Shown: one piece after another, positions 1 to 6,859 of the stretch
Layout of the letters: every line of letters starts with the position of its first letter
How positions within the stretch are numbered: position 1 is the stretch's first letter
Program-made: the position numbers and the translations under genes
The notes under the pieces: generated by a model
What the model was told of the DNA's origin: nothing
The model's input: only the letters and a program-made list of their open reading frames with translations
Database searches by the model: none
From: Pseudomonadota bacterium
Lineage (GTDB): Bacteria > Myxococcota > UBA9042 > PHBI01
DNA: 10,999 nt
NCBI GenBank assembly: GCA_005788935.1
Contig: SYAK01000203.1
Span: 1-10,999, forward strand
Direction of reading: 5' to 3'

Positions 1-674
1 ATTACCCCGTCGGTGGGGCGGCGGCGAAGCGCTCGAACGCCCGCATCGTGGCCGCCACGAACGTGGATGTGGCCCGCGCGGTGCGGGAGGGTCGCTTCCG
101 CGAGGACCTCTACTTCCGGCTCGACGTCGTGCGCATCGACCTCCCACCGCTGCGGGAGCGACCGATGGACATCGCGCCCCTCGTCGAGCATTTCCTCGAG
201 AAGCACCGGGCCGCGAACCTGTCAGAGGTGACGGGGGTCTCGACGGGCGGCCTCGCGGAGCTGAAGGCCCACGGGTGGGCTGGCAACGTCCGCGAGCTCG
301 AGAACGTGATCCAGGGGATCCTCGTGCTCAAGGAGTCGGGCCTCATCGAGGCGGAGGACGTCCGGCGCAAGCTCGGCGTGCGCCGCGCGGACGGGCCGAG
401 CCCGGAGCAGCTCGGGGCCGCGGTCGGAGAGGATCTGCTGCGGGTGCGCCTGCCCGAGGGCGGCATCACGCTGCGCGAGACGCTCGAGCGCCTCGAGTCG
501 GACTACATCCGGGAGGCGCTGTCGCGAACGGGCGGGAACCGGGCGCACGCCGCGAATCTGCTCGGCCTCAATCGGACGACGCTCGTCGAGAAGCTCAAGC
601 GCCTGCGGCATCTCGGGCTCGAGCAGGAGGGCGACGGGGCCGACGCCTCGACGGACCCGGGCGGCGAGACGTGA
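1..674 (+). CDS. Sigma-54-dependent transcriptional activator, NtrC family (5' end outside window)
   Basis: This is the C-terminal 223 residues of an enhancer-binding protein that uses ATP hydrolysis to open sigma-54 RNA polymerase promoters; the reading frame is already open at base 3. Visible parts of the AAA+ domain are the sensor I stretch NARIVAATN (about residues 12-20), the arginine-finger segment GRFREDLYFRL (about 31-41) and the sensor II motif GWAGNVRELENV (about 90-101). A Fis-type helix-turn-helix follows, with RTGGNRAHAANLLGLNRTTL near residues 176-195, which would bind the upstream enhancer. The Walker A, Walker B and GAFTGA motifs and any receiver or PAS domain lie before the window. 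It ends 135 bases before fliM in the same direction, so by analogy with FlrC/FleR-type regulators it may control the flagellar genes; that role is inferred from position. An ATG-like start inside the window is not needed and would split the AAA+ domain. Confidence 0.95.
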   Translation, partial: YPVGGAAAKRSNARIVAATNVDVARAVREGRFREDLYFRLDVVRIDLPPLRERPMDIAPLVEHFLEKHRAANLSEVTGVSTGGLAELKAHGWAGNVRELENVIQGILVLKESGLIEAEDVRRKLGVRRADGPSPEQLGAAVGEDLLRVRLPEGGITLRETLERLESDYIREALSRTGGNRAHAANLLGLNRTTLVEKLKRLRHLGLEQEGDGADASTDPGGET

Positions 675-809
675 GCTCGCAAGGCGTCTGCCCAAGCGGC
701 GCTACAGACTTTCGCCGGTTTCCATGACAACCGCCGCGGCCTTTGCTACACCCTTCATTCCAGTGGCGGTCGCTCGTCGGGAGCCAGACCAGCAGCGACA
801 CGAGAAGGT

Positions 810-2105
810 ATGACGACCAAGTCCCCGACCGGGTTCAGCGATGAAATGGAGGCCTTCCACCTCACGGAGGAGGAGGCCACGGCGCTGACGACCGCCGCCA
901 TGCCGGACTCACGGCCCAAGGCCCGTCCGAGGCCGGAGGAGCCGTCTGCCGGGACGGCAGGCCTGTCGGCCGGGAAGGGCGGATCGCGGCCAAGCCGGCC
1001 CCCCCAATCTCTCTCGGCCGACGACATCCTGCTGACCGATGACGAGTCGGCGGCGATCGCCGAGATCCTGCGGGACCGGGACCCCGCGCGCGGCGGCGAG
1101 GGCGGCGTCACTGGCGCGGGCCAGCGCGTCCACGAGCCGGTCGTGCTGCGCTACGACCTCTTCGCGGGCGGGTCGCGGCGGGGCGACGAGTTGCCCGGAC
1201 TGCAGATCGCGCACGAGCGCTTCGCCCAGGAGCTCGCTGGCGAGTTCCGGCGGACCGTGGGCGCCGAAGGCGTCTTTTTCTCGGAGCCCGTCGTCTACTC
1301 CAAGTTCGCGTCGGTCTACGGCCGCCTGCAGCCGCCAGTCGCGCTGCTGCTCGCGAACTTCGTCGGGATCGGCTGCACGGCCATCATCTCGCTCGAGCCT
1401 GCGCTCGCGTTGCACTTCGTGGACCTGATGCTCGGGGGCGATGGCGCGGCCGTACCAGTCCCGAGCGATTTCGCGGTCCGCGGCTTCACTCCGTCCGAGC
1501 GCGGGGTCCTGCGCCACATCGTCGCGGTCATGTCGCGGGCGATGCGGACCGCCTGGAGCGACATCGGCAAGGTCGGGCTCGATCTGCAGCAGGCCGCCTC
1601 CGACCCGCGCCTCGCGGCGATCTACGAGCCGATGGAGATGATGGCGGAGCTGCGGGTGCGCATCGAGTGGGGGACCGTCAACGGGACGCTGGCGATCGCG
1701 ATCCCGACCGGGTTCCTCGGCCAGTTCGAGGCGGCCCTCTCGCGTACCTCGTCGCTTCACGCACAGGGCCCGCGCGGACCGTCCAATGCGTCGAGCGCGG
1801 ACTCGATGCGGCTCGGACTCGAACCTGTCCGCATCGACCTGAGCGCCATCCTCGGACGGACGACGCTGACCGTCGAGCGGCTCCTGAGCCTTGAGGTGGG
1901 CGACGTGGTCCGCCTCGACACCGACCCCGAGGAGCCCCTCGAGCTGCTGCTCGAAGGGGTGCCGGGTTTCCTGGCGCTCCCGACGGTGCGGCGCGGCAAC
2001 ATCGCCGTGAGCATCGTCGACGAGGTGGCTCCGACCGCGAACGACCGCGCTGCGGGCTCCGAGGGTGGCCGCGGCCCGCTGTTCGCGGGTGGCAACGACG
2101 ACTGA
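810..2105 (+). CDS. fliM: Flagellar motor switch protein FliM
   Basis: FliM forms the middle of the cytoplasmic C-ring, contacts FliG and FliN, and in chemotactic bacteria receives CheY-P. Of 431 residues, about 110-305 match the CheC-like FliM middle domain: YDLFAG at 115-120, an IAHERFAQEL segment near 133-142, and the GGDG motif at 209-212 in the FliG-contact region. Residues about 340-406 form a SpoA (FliN-like) domain with the AILGR and LEVGDVVRL signatures. At 431 aa it is longer than the roughly 330 aa typical of FliM. The extra length is an acidic and Pro/Gly-rich N-terminus holding two similar motifs, LTEEEATAL (18-26) and LTDDESAAI (75-83). The ATG at 810 has GAGAAGG only one base upstream, so the start is less certain than the frame; ATG 846 is the next in-frame option. 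The 135-base gap upstream shows no convincing sigma-54 promoter. A separate FliN follows after 13 bases, which favours a flagellum over an injectisome with a single SctQ. Confidence 0.9.
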   Translation: MTTKSPTGFSDEMEAFHLTEEEATALTTAAMPDSRPKARPRPEEPSAGTAGLSAGKGGSRPSRPPQSLSADDILLTDDESAAIAEILRDRDPARGGEGGVTGAGQRVHEPVVLRYDLFAGGSRRGDELPGLQIAHERFAQELAGEFRRTVGAEGVFFSEPVVYSKFASVYGRLQPPVALLLANFVGIGCTAIISLEPALALHFVDLMLGGDGAAVPVPSDFAVRGFTPSERGVLRHIVAVMSRAMRTAWSDIGKVGLDLQQAASDPRLAAIYEPMEMMAELRVRIEWGTVNGTLAIAIPTGFLGQFEAALSRTSSLHAQGPRGPSNASSADSMRLGLEPVRIDLSAILGRTTLTVERLLSLEVGDVVRLDTDPEEPLELLLEGVPGFLALPTVRRGNIAVSIVDEVAPTANDRAAGSEGGRGPLFAGGNDD

Positions 2106-2118
2106 AGGGGACACGCCG

Positions 2119-2436
2119 ATGACCGACACCACCGCACACGAAGGACCCCACGAAGAGGGCGGCGATCGCAGGTCTGCGCGCGCGGTCGAGTTCCTGCTCG
2201 ACGTGCCGCTGCAGGTCACCGTGGAGCTTGGCCGCACCCGGATGCGCATCGCGGACCTGCTCAAGCTGACGCGCGGCTCCGTGGTCGAGCTCGAGAAGCT
2301 CGCGGGCGAGCCGCTCGACCTTCGCGTCAACGGGCAGCTCGTCGCGCGCGGCGAGGCCGTGATCGTCAACGACAAGTACGGTGTGCGCCTGACCGACGTG
2401 CTTTCGCCGGGCGACCGGGTCCGCTCCTTGCGCTGA
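2119..2436 (+). CDS. fliN: Flagellar motor switch protein FliN
   Basis: FliN is the small SpoA-domain protein that builds the bottom of the C-ring and helps dock export cargo complexes. The product is 105 aa. Residues about 28-104 are a complete SpoA domain, starting at LLDVPLQVTVELGRTRM and containing ADLLKLTRGSVVEL and the closing VNDKYGVRLTDVL. The first 25 residues are acidic and probably disordered. The start at ATG 2119 is supported by AAGGGG at 2105-2110, eight bases upstream; that ribosome-binding site overlaps the end of the fliM stop region, which implies coupled translation in one operon. The domain closely resembles the FliN family rather than the longer SctQ of injectisomes. Confidence 0.93.
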   Translation: MTDTTAHEGPHEEGGDRRSARAVEFLLDVPLQVTVELGRTRMRIADLLKLTRGSVVELEKLAGEPLDLRVNGQLVARGEAVIVNDKYGVRLTDVLSPGDRVRSLR

Positions 2437-2447
2437 GCTGGGCGCGC

Positions 2448-2479
2448 GCGCAGGATGGGGCACGCGGCGCGTCCTGCGC
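2448..2479 (+). other. Intercistronic stem-loop between fliN and fliR
   Basis: GCGCAGGA at 2448-2455 is exactly complementary to TCCTGCGC at 2472-2479. The stem can extend inwards by a G-U and a G-C pair, giving about ten pairs around a 12-base loop. There is no T-run after it, so it is not a standard intrinsic terminator. It ends 14 bases before the fliR ribosome-binding site. It could tune fliR expression, act as an mRNA-processing or stability element, or be chance in GC-rich DNA. Confidence 0.45.
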
Positions 2480-2492
2480 CGATGCGAGAGAG

Positions 2493-2498
2493 GGAGGG
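2493..2498 (+). promoter_or_regulatory. Ribosome-binding site choosing the fliR GTG start
   Basis: GGAGGG lies four bases before GTG 2503. The in-frame ATG at 2455 falls inside the upstream stem-loop and has no such site, and ATG 2518 is too far downstream, so this site favours GTG 2503. Confidence 0.6.
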
Positions 2499-2502
2499 CC
2501 CC

Positions 2503-3303
2503 GTGGACGCCGCGTCGATGCTCCAGGTCTTCGAGCTCGTCGGCCCCATGGTCTTCGGGGGGCTCGCGATCCTCGCGCGGGTCGCGGCGATGTTCCTGAT
2601 CGTCCCGGAGCTCGGGACTGGCTACGTCCCGCGTCGCATGAAGGTCGTCATCTTCGGGTCGATCGCGGCGGTCGTGTCCTTTGGCCTGGGACTGCCCGCG
2701 ATCCCCGTCGACACCTCGCTCATCGAGCTCTTCCTGATCATCGCGCGCGAGGTGCTGCTTGGCTCGGGCCTCGGGTTCGCGGTGCGCCTCGTGCTCGCGG
2801 GCGTCCAGATGGCAGGCGACCTGTCGGGGACGAGCATGGGGCTGTCGATGGCGAGCTTCTTCGATCGCGCCTCGGGTGAAAATCCGCTCGCGACGGGGCG
2901 CCTCTTCGGGCTCATCGCGGCGATGGCGTTCATCGCGATGGACGGGCACCGGGTCATGCTGACGGCGATGATGGAGCACTTCATCGCCTTCCCGGTCGGG
3001 ACGCTCGCGTTCGAGCTGCCCGGTCCGGAGGTCCTCTCCGAGGGGGTCGGACGGACGATGCTCGTGGCGGTGATCCTGTCGGCCCCCGTCATCGCGGTCG
3101 CCTTCATCTTCAACCTGTCGAAGGGCCTCGTCATGCGGATGGTGCCCGAGTTCAACCTCTTCAACATCGGCGCGGCCTTGCTGCTCCTCGGCGGGCTCGC
3201 GGCCCTCGCGTACGGTGGCGACGCGATCGTGGGGCACATGGCCGAGGCGATCGAGGAGCTGCCGCTGCAGATGCAGGACCTCGCGGGAGGGCGCCGTGGC
3301 TGA
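2503..3303 (+). CDS. fliR: Flagellar biosynthetic protein FliR (export-gate component)
   Basis: FliR is an integral membrane component of the type III export gate, where it assembles with FliP and FliQ into the helical entry pore. The product is 266 aa, close to the usual 255-265, and has about six hydrophobic helices. Recognisable family stretches are LARVAAMFLIVPELG followed by VPRRMKV near the N-terminus, a long helix over the LFLIIAREVLLGSGLGF stretch with the following AGVQMAGDLSGTSMGL segment, and the C-terminal MRMVPEFNLFNIGAALLL segment. The GTG start at 2503 is chosen over ATG 2455 because it has a good GGAGGG site and gives a family-like length. It overlaps flhB by eight bases. The distantly related SctT is the alternative, but the separate FliM and FliN next door argue for the flagellar version. 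The fliP and fliQ partners are not beside it. Confidence 0.92.
   Translation: MDAASMLQVFELVGPMVFGGLAILARVAAMFLIVPELGTGYVPRRMKVVIFGSIAAVVSFGLGLPAIPVDTSLIELFLIIAREVLLGSGLGFAVRLVLAGVQMAGDLSGTSMGLSMASFFDRASGENPLATGRLFGLIAAMAFIAMDGHRVMLTAMMEHFIAFPVGTLAFELPGPEVLSEGVGRTMLVAVILSAPVIAVAFIFNLSKGLVMRMVPEFNLFNIGAALLLLGGLAALAYGGDAIVGHMAEAIEELPLQMQDLAGGRRG
3286..3290 (+). promoter_or_regulatory. Ribosome-binding site for flhB inside the end of fliR
   Basis: GGAGG is five bases before GTG 3296 and lies inside the last fliR codons. The flhB reading frame stays open further upstream, but this site and the start of FlhB family similarity fix the start at 3296. Confidence 0.7.
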
Positions 3304-4402
3304 CGGACCCGACAAGGACGAGAAGACAGAGGACCCGACAGGTAAACGGATCAGCAAGTTCCGTGAGCAGGGGTCGCTCGGGCTCTCGAAGGACCTCGTC
3401 AACATCGTCCAGTTGACGGTCGGCCTCATCGCGCTCATGCAGTTCGGCGGCGCCATCTACCAGGGCCTCATCGACAGCCTCGCCTACGTCTTCGAACACG
3501 TCGGGGACGGGCGTGGTCAGGGCCTTCAACTCGGCGACGTCATGCGGACGCACGCCGAGCAGCTGCTGTGGCCGATGCTGACGTTCCTCGGGATCGTGGT
3601 GGTCGCCACGTTCGGGGCCTTCGCGGTCCAGACCCGCATGTACTTCAACTTCAGCCTCGTGGGTTTCAAGCTGAACCGCCTGAACCCGCTGCCGAAGCTG
3701 GCGGCCTTCTTCAACCCGAAGAAGGCCGCCGCCAAGGCTGGGCTCGCGCTGCTGAAGCTCGGCTTCGCAGGGATTGCCGTCTATCTCGTCCTCGATGAGG
3801 CGATGCCGGCGATCGCGGGTCTCAACCTCGGCACGATGGCGTCCCTCTTCATCGTGCTCGGTGAAACGACGCGGACCCTCGTCTACGTGACGCTGAGCCT
3901 GATGGTCGTCGTCGGCGTCATCGACTTCATCTACAAGAAGCGAGAGCTGCTGACCCAGATGAAAATGACGAAGGAGGAGGTCAAGCGCGAGCACGAGGAT
4001 CAGGAGGGCAAGCCCGAGATCAAGAGCAAGCGCAAGCAGAAGGCGCGTGAGCTGACGGTCAACCGCATCATGCAGCAGGTCCCGAAGGCGGACTTCGTGC
4101 TGACCAACCCAACGCACTACGCCGTCGCGCTCCGCTTCCGGCCTGGCAAGGATGACGCACCGGTCGTGGTCGCCAAAGGGGCCGACGACCTCGCCGCCAT
4201 CATCCGAAAGGTCGCCCGGCAGCACGGGGTCCCGGTCATCGAGCACCGCGCGCTCGCCCGCGCCCTCTACAACCGCGTCAAGGTCGGCAACCCGATCACC
4301 GCGGATTTCTTCCAGGCCGTCGCGACGATCCTCGCCCGCGTCTATCAGGCCAAGCGGGCGCGATCTGGTGGGGCGGCCGCTGCAGGGGCCACGGGCCGCT
4401 GA
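3296..4402 (+). CDS. flhB: Flagellar biosynthetic protein FlhB (export substrate-specificity switch)
   Basis: FlhB is an export-apparatus membrane protein; self-cleavage in its cytosolic domain switches secretion from rod-hook to filament substrates. The product is 368 aa, typical for FlhB. The N-terminal EKTEDPTGKRISKFREQG (9-26) is the family signature. Four membrane segments lie near residues 34-50, 90-111, 143-163 and 180-206. A charged linker follows, then the autocleavage motif NPTHY at 271-275, which is intact. The cytosolic tail ends with an Ala/Gly-rich stretch. The GTG start is supported by GGAGG five bases upstream and by the N-terminal signature beginning directly after it. It overlaps fliR by eight bases (translational coupling). 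flhA, often the next gene, does not follow; an unrelated exonuclease gene begins 27 bases later. SctU of injectisomes is the less likely alternative. Confidence 0.94.
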   Translation: MADGPDKDEKTEDPTGKRISKFREQGSLGLSKDLVNIVQLTVGLIALMQFGGAIYQGLIDSLAYVFEHVGDGRGQGLQLGDVMRTHAEQLLWPMLTFLGIVVVATFGAFAVQTRMYFNFSLVGFKLNRLNPLPKLAAFFNPKKAAAKAGLALLKLGFAGIAVYLVLDEAMPAIAGLNLGTMASLFIVLGETTRTLVYVTLSLMVVVGVIDFIYKKRELLTQMKMTKEEVKREHEDQEGKPEIKSKRKQKARELTVNRIMQQVPKADFVLTNPTHYAVALRFRPGKDDAPVVVAKGADDLAAIIRKVARQHGVPVIEHRALARALYNRVKVGNPITADFFQAVATILARVYQAKRARSGGAAAAGATGR

Positions 4403-4429
4403 CGCCGTTCACGCAGGTTCGGAGTTCGT

Positions 4430-5308
4430 ATGACCACGCCGAAGGTGATGCACATTCCCCCGCGCGGGCTCATCGGCGAGACCGCCTTCGCCGCCATCGA
4501 CCTCGAGGCGACGGGGGTCGCGTTCGGCCATGACCGCGTCATCGAGGTCGGGGCGGTGCGCTTCCGCGTGAGCCGGGAGGGACACGTGACCCCGGGGGCG
4601 CGATTTCATGCGCTGCTGAACCCCGAGCGACCGCTGAACCGCGTCATCCGTGAGCTGACCGGGCTCACGGATGAGGTGCTCGCAGACGCCCCGCGACTCC
4701 CCGAGGTATGGCCTGATCTTGCAACCTTTCTCGAGGGTTCTGTCATCGTGGCCCATCAGGTGCGGGCCGACCTCGCCTGGCTCTCGACCGAGTGTGCGCG
4801 CCACGGGCTGACCCCGTTGTCGAACGCCTTCTTCTGCACGCTCGAGCTGGCGCGACGCCATGTCCCGGACGCCCGTCGGTATGCGCTTCAGGCGCTCGTG
4901 AGTCACCTCGGTCTCGCGGGCGGGGACCACCACCGCGCCCTCGCGGACGCCCTCCACACCCGCAACCTGTTTGCGCGCTGCGTCACGCTCGCGGGCGTCG
5001 GGGAGCTCGGCGCGCTCGGCCTGCGGGAGCCGGTGCCGTGGCCGGAGCCCGAGACGTTCGACGTCGCCATCCCGCCACAGCTCGCCGGGGTCGAGGCCGC
5101 TGTGGCCGGCGTCCGACCGATCCTCATCCGCTACCGCGGCGGCAGTCATGGCACCGTCTGGCGGCCGGTGACGCCGCTCGGCTTCTTCCCCTCGGGCGGG
5201 ATCCCCTACCTCCGCGCCCTGTGCCACCTCGCAGGAGAGGCGCGCTCGTTCCGGTGCGACCGTATCCGGCAGTGGCGGCTCGCGGAGGAGGCGGACTTGT
5301 CGACCTGA
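4430..5308 (+). CDS. DnaQ-type DEDDh 3'-5' exonuclease fused to a WYL-like domain
   Basis: The 292-residue product has two parts. Residues about 18-185 are an RNase-T/DnaQ exonuclease fold that removes nucleotides from 3' ends using two metal ions. All five metal and catalytic residues are visible: D24 and E26 in FAAIDLEATG (Exo I), D114 in IVAHQVRADLAWL (Exo II), and H168 and D173 in HHRALADA (Exo III, DEDDh type). The ELTGLTDEVL stretch (75-84) is also typical. Residues about 228-284 resemble a WYL domain: ILIRYRGG, a central RPVTPLGFF, then IPYLRALCHLAGEARSFRCD and RI. WYL domains are thought to sense nucleic acids or nucleotide ligands, so the C-terminus may regulate the nuclease. ATG 4430 has GGAG five bases upstream. 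It follows flhB by 27 bases and could be cotranscribed, but nothing links it to motility. It is too short and unlike PolC to be the replicative epsilon subunit with confidence; a repair or RNA-processing role is possible. Substrate is unknown. Confidence 0.88.
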   Translation: MTTPKVMHIPPRGLIGETAFAAIDLEATGVAFGHDRVIEVGAVRFRVSREGHVTPGARFHALLNPERPLNRVIRELTGLTDEVLADAPRLPEVWPDLATFLEGSVIVAHQVRADLAWLSTECARHGLTPLSNAFFCTLELARRHVPDARRYALQALVSHLGLAGGDHHRALADALHTRNLFARCVTLAGVGELGALGLREPVPWPEPETFDVAIPPQLAGVEAAVAGVRPILIRYRGGSHGTVWRPVTPLGFFPSGGIPYLRALCHLAGEARSFRCDRIRQWRLAEEADLST

Positions 5309-5387
5309 GGCAGGCCAGCGCGGATCTCGGTTCCTCGACTTGCCGGAGTGAGCTGTTAGGCTTGAGGCCGTCCCAGCGCCCACGAAC

Positions 5388-5392
5388 GGAGG
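5388..5392 (+). promoter_or_regulatory. Ribosome-binding site choosing the lipoprotein start
   Basis: GGAGG directly abuts ATG 5393 but sits six bases before the in-frame ATG 5399. The normal spacing favours translation from 5399, two codons shorter. Confidence 0.6.
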
Positions 5393-5398
5393 ATGTCC

Positions 5399-5881
5399 AT
5401 GTCGCGCCACGCCGCCCCCCTGGTGTTTGCCCTCGCTCTCACGGCCTGCAGCGCCTCGACCCCCGACGCGCCCGCGACGTCCCCCGACCGGCCGCCCGAG
5501 CACGCCGCGGAGATCTGCGCCGTGCGCTCGCCGTGCCCGGCCCTGCCCGAACCGACGGCCGAGGAGGTCGACCAGTGCGTGGCGGTCTTTGCAGATCTCG
5601 CCGCGCCGTGTCGGGTGGAGAACGCCGCGCTGTTCGTGTGCAGCCTGCGGGCGACCCGCTGCACCGGGGCGGGCGAACTCGACGAGGCGACGAGCCTCGA
5701 GGCCCTCGAGGCCAACTGCGGGGAGGCGCAGGTGCGATTCGAGCGCTGCTGCGAGGGGGCTGGCGAGAGCGTTCATTGCGAACTCTTGAAGGCCGAGGAG
5801 GACGCGGAGGGGCCGCCCGTCGAGGCGCCCTCGGAAGATGCGCCCGGGGAAGGGCCCGCGAGTGGTGAGACAACCGGTTGA
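5399..5881 (+). CDS. Small cysteine-rich lipoprotein, function unknown
   Basis: The 160-residue product begins with a signal peptide MSRHAAPLVFALALTAC whose lipobox LTAC puts the lipidated cysteine at residue 17. Residue 18 is Ser, which would fit outer-membrane sorting in proteobacteria. After a Pro/Thr/Asp-rich tether (18-38) comes a core with ten more cysteines at 40, 46, 60, 71, 81, 88, 107, 117, 118 and 127. The even number and the exported location suggest up to five disulphides. The last 30 residues are acidic and rich in Glu, Pro and Gly. I do not recognise a named family. Cysteine-rich lipoproteins of this sort are common in Myxococcota-like genomes, as far as I know. It lies 90 bases after the exonuclease stop and may have its own promoter, though none is clear. 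Antisense and other-frame open readings here are products of high GC. Confidence 0.82.
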   Translation: MSRHAAPLVFALALTACSASTPDAPATSPDRPPEHAAEICAVRSPCPALPEPTAEEVDQCVAVFADLAAPCRVENAALFVCSLRATRCTGAGELDEATSLEALEANCGEAQVRFERCCEGAGESVHCELLKAEEDAEGPPVEAPSEDAPGEGPASGETTG

Positions 5882-5898
5882 TATGAATCAAGATTCAT
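5878..5898. promoter_or_regulatory. Overlapping AT-rich dyads, possible operator
   Basis: ATGAATC at 5883-5889 and GATTCAT at 5892-5898 form an exact 7-2-7 inverted repeat. A second dyad, TTGAT (5878-5882) with ATCAA (5887-5891), overlaps it. The stretch is strikingly AT-rich against its GC-rich surroundings. It straddles the lipoprotein stop codon and lies about 170 bases before the next start codon. The two-base spacer and lack of a T-run argue against a standard terminator. A binding site for a dimeric regulator is a reasonable reading, but no regulator is identified. Confidence 0.45.
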
Positions 5899-6067
5899 GA
5901 TTGCGACCGCAGGCTTGCACGCGCGTCGGAAACGACTAAGGTCGCGCCGGGTCGGGGGAGTCGTCAGCGCGACGCGGTCGACGCAGCGCCAGGCGTAGCC
6001 GCCAGAGGGCCGAGCGACCCGACCGTCACCGTCACACCCACGCGCCCCTCGCCCCCCGGAGTCCGTC

Positions 6068-6859
6068 ATGGCCGAAACCGCGCACGCCCGCGCCCAGACC
6101 CTCGGGATCAGCTGCTCCATCCAGGGGGTCCAGCTGCAGGCTGGCACCCAGGTGTTCCTCGGGCTTGCCAACGAGCTGGTGCTCTGCGTCCTGCCCGAGG
6201 CGCAGCGCATCCAGGAGGTCCCGTGCGCGGCCGGGCTCGTCCACTTCCACCCCGACGCCGAACTCGCACAGGCGACGCTCGCCCGTGACCATGTCGAGCG
6301 CGGGATCGTCTTCACAGCGGGCACCGTGCTGAGCTGGAACGAAGACGGGACCCTCGGCGCGGTCCTCGGCGCGGCCGCCGAGCACGAAGGACAGGCGCTT
6401 CCGGCGGGGGCGACGCTGCGCTTCGACGCGGGCGGGCTCCTGGTGTCGTGGTCGCAGCGCCTCGAGGACCCCTGCCTCATCGACGGCGTGCCCTGCGCAG
6501 GCGGCTCCATCGTGACCTTCCATGCGAGCGGCCAACTCGAGCGCGCAACCCTCGTCGAGACCGTGGCGGTGGGCGCGTGGACCGCGCTCGGCGGGACGGA
6601 TCTCGAGTTCCACCCGAACGGGAGCCCGTCACACCTGACGCTCGGGGCCCCAGCGACCTTCGGCGCCTTCACGTTCGAGGCCGGCACGACGCTGACGCTG
6701 CGCCCCGACCGCACGCTGTCGGTCGCGACGCTCGCGGACGACCTGACGGTCGGCGGGACGACATGGGTCGATGGCGCACAGCTCTATTTCGATGCTGCGG
6801 GCGCACTTACCGGGCACGCGTCACGGACCTGGCAGGTGCTGCGGCGCGCCCTGTCCTGA
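6068..6859 (+). CDS. Protein of about eight 30-residue repeats, function unknown
   Basis: The 263-residue product has no signal peptide or membrane segment and so appears cytosolic. After about 25 residues it consists of imperfect repeats of 29-32 residues beginning near residues 26, 56, 85, 114, 146, 176, 206 and 237. Each repeat follows the pattern G-T-x-L-x-F, a turn with Asp/Asn-Gly, a hydrophobic strand often ending in A-T-L, then x-V-x-G and a short strand ending in Ala-Gly. The strand-turn pattern suggests a beta-solenoid or beta-sheet stack; that is an inference. It differs from MORN repeats in period and motif, though a distant link to YwqK-like repeat proteins is possible. ATG 6068 is supported by GGAG six bases upstream. 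It stands alone after a 186-base gap containing the AT-rich dyad, and meets a convergent gene 15 bases beyond its stop. I do not recognise a family. Confidence 0.8.
   Translation: MAETAHARAQTLGISCSIQGVQLQAGTQVFLGLANELVLCVLPEAQRIQEVPCAAGLVHFHPDAELAQATLARDHVERGIVFTAGTVLSWNEDGTLGAVLGAAAEHEGQALPAGATLRFDAGGLLVSWSQRLEDPCLIDGVPCAGGSIVTFHASGQLERATLVETVAVGAWTALGGTDLEFHPNGSPSHLTLGAPATFGAFTFEAGTTLTLRPDRTLSVATLADDLTVGGTTWVDGAQLYFDAAGALTGHASRTWQVLRRALS
6143..6838 (+). repeat. Tandem protein-level repeats, period about 30 codons
   Basis: Eight diverged units encode residues 26-257 of the repeat protein. They are clear in the protein (recurring GT-L-F, ATL and V-G-G positions) but not as DNA copies, which points to old duplication rather than recent expansion. 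Units four and five are the longest spaced, with DPCLIDGVPCAGG inserted around residues 134-146. Confidence 0.65.

Noticed and set aside
675..809. Possible sigma-54 promoter before fliM
   Set aside because: The neighbouring sigma-54 activator makes one expected, but no GG-N10-GC element with good flanking bases was found in this gap.
909..2549. Long minus-strand open frame (546 codons) antisense to fliM and fliN
   Set aside because: The opposite strand encodes clear FliM and FliN; the antisense translation is Arg/Pro-rich with no domain, as expected in high-GC DNA.
1678..3456. Long minus-strand open frame (592 codons) across fliM, fliN, fliR and flhB
   Set aside because: It crosses four genes with strong family matches and reads as low-complexity charged sequence.
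810..4402. Non-flagellar type III secretion (injectisome) cluster
   Set aside because: Separate full-length FliM and FliN proteins and FliM-specific middle-domain motifs fit a flagellum better; no needle, secretin or effector gene is visible.
6143..6838. MORN-repeat protein or CRISPR-like DNA repeat
   Set aside because: The repeats are about 30 residues, lack the MORN pattern, and are not conserved as DNA copies with spacers.
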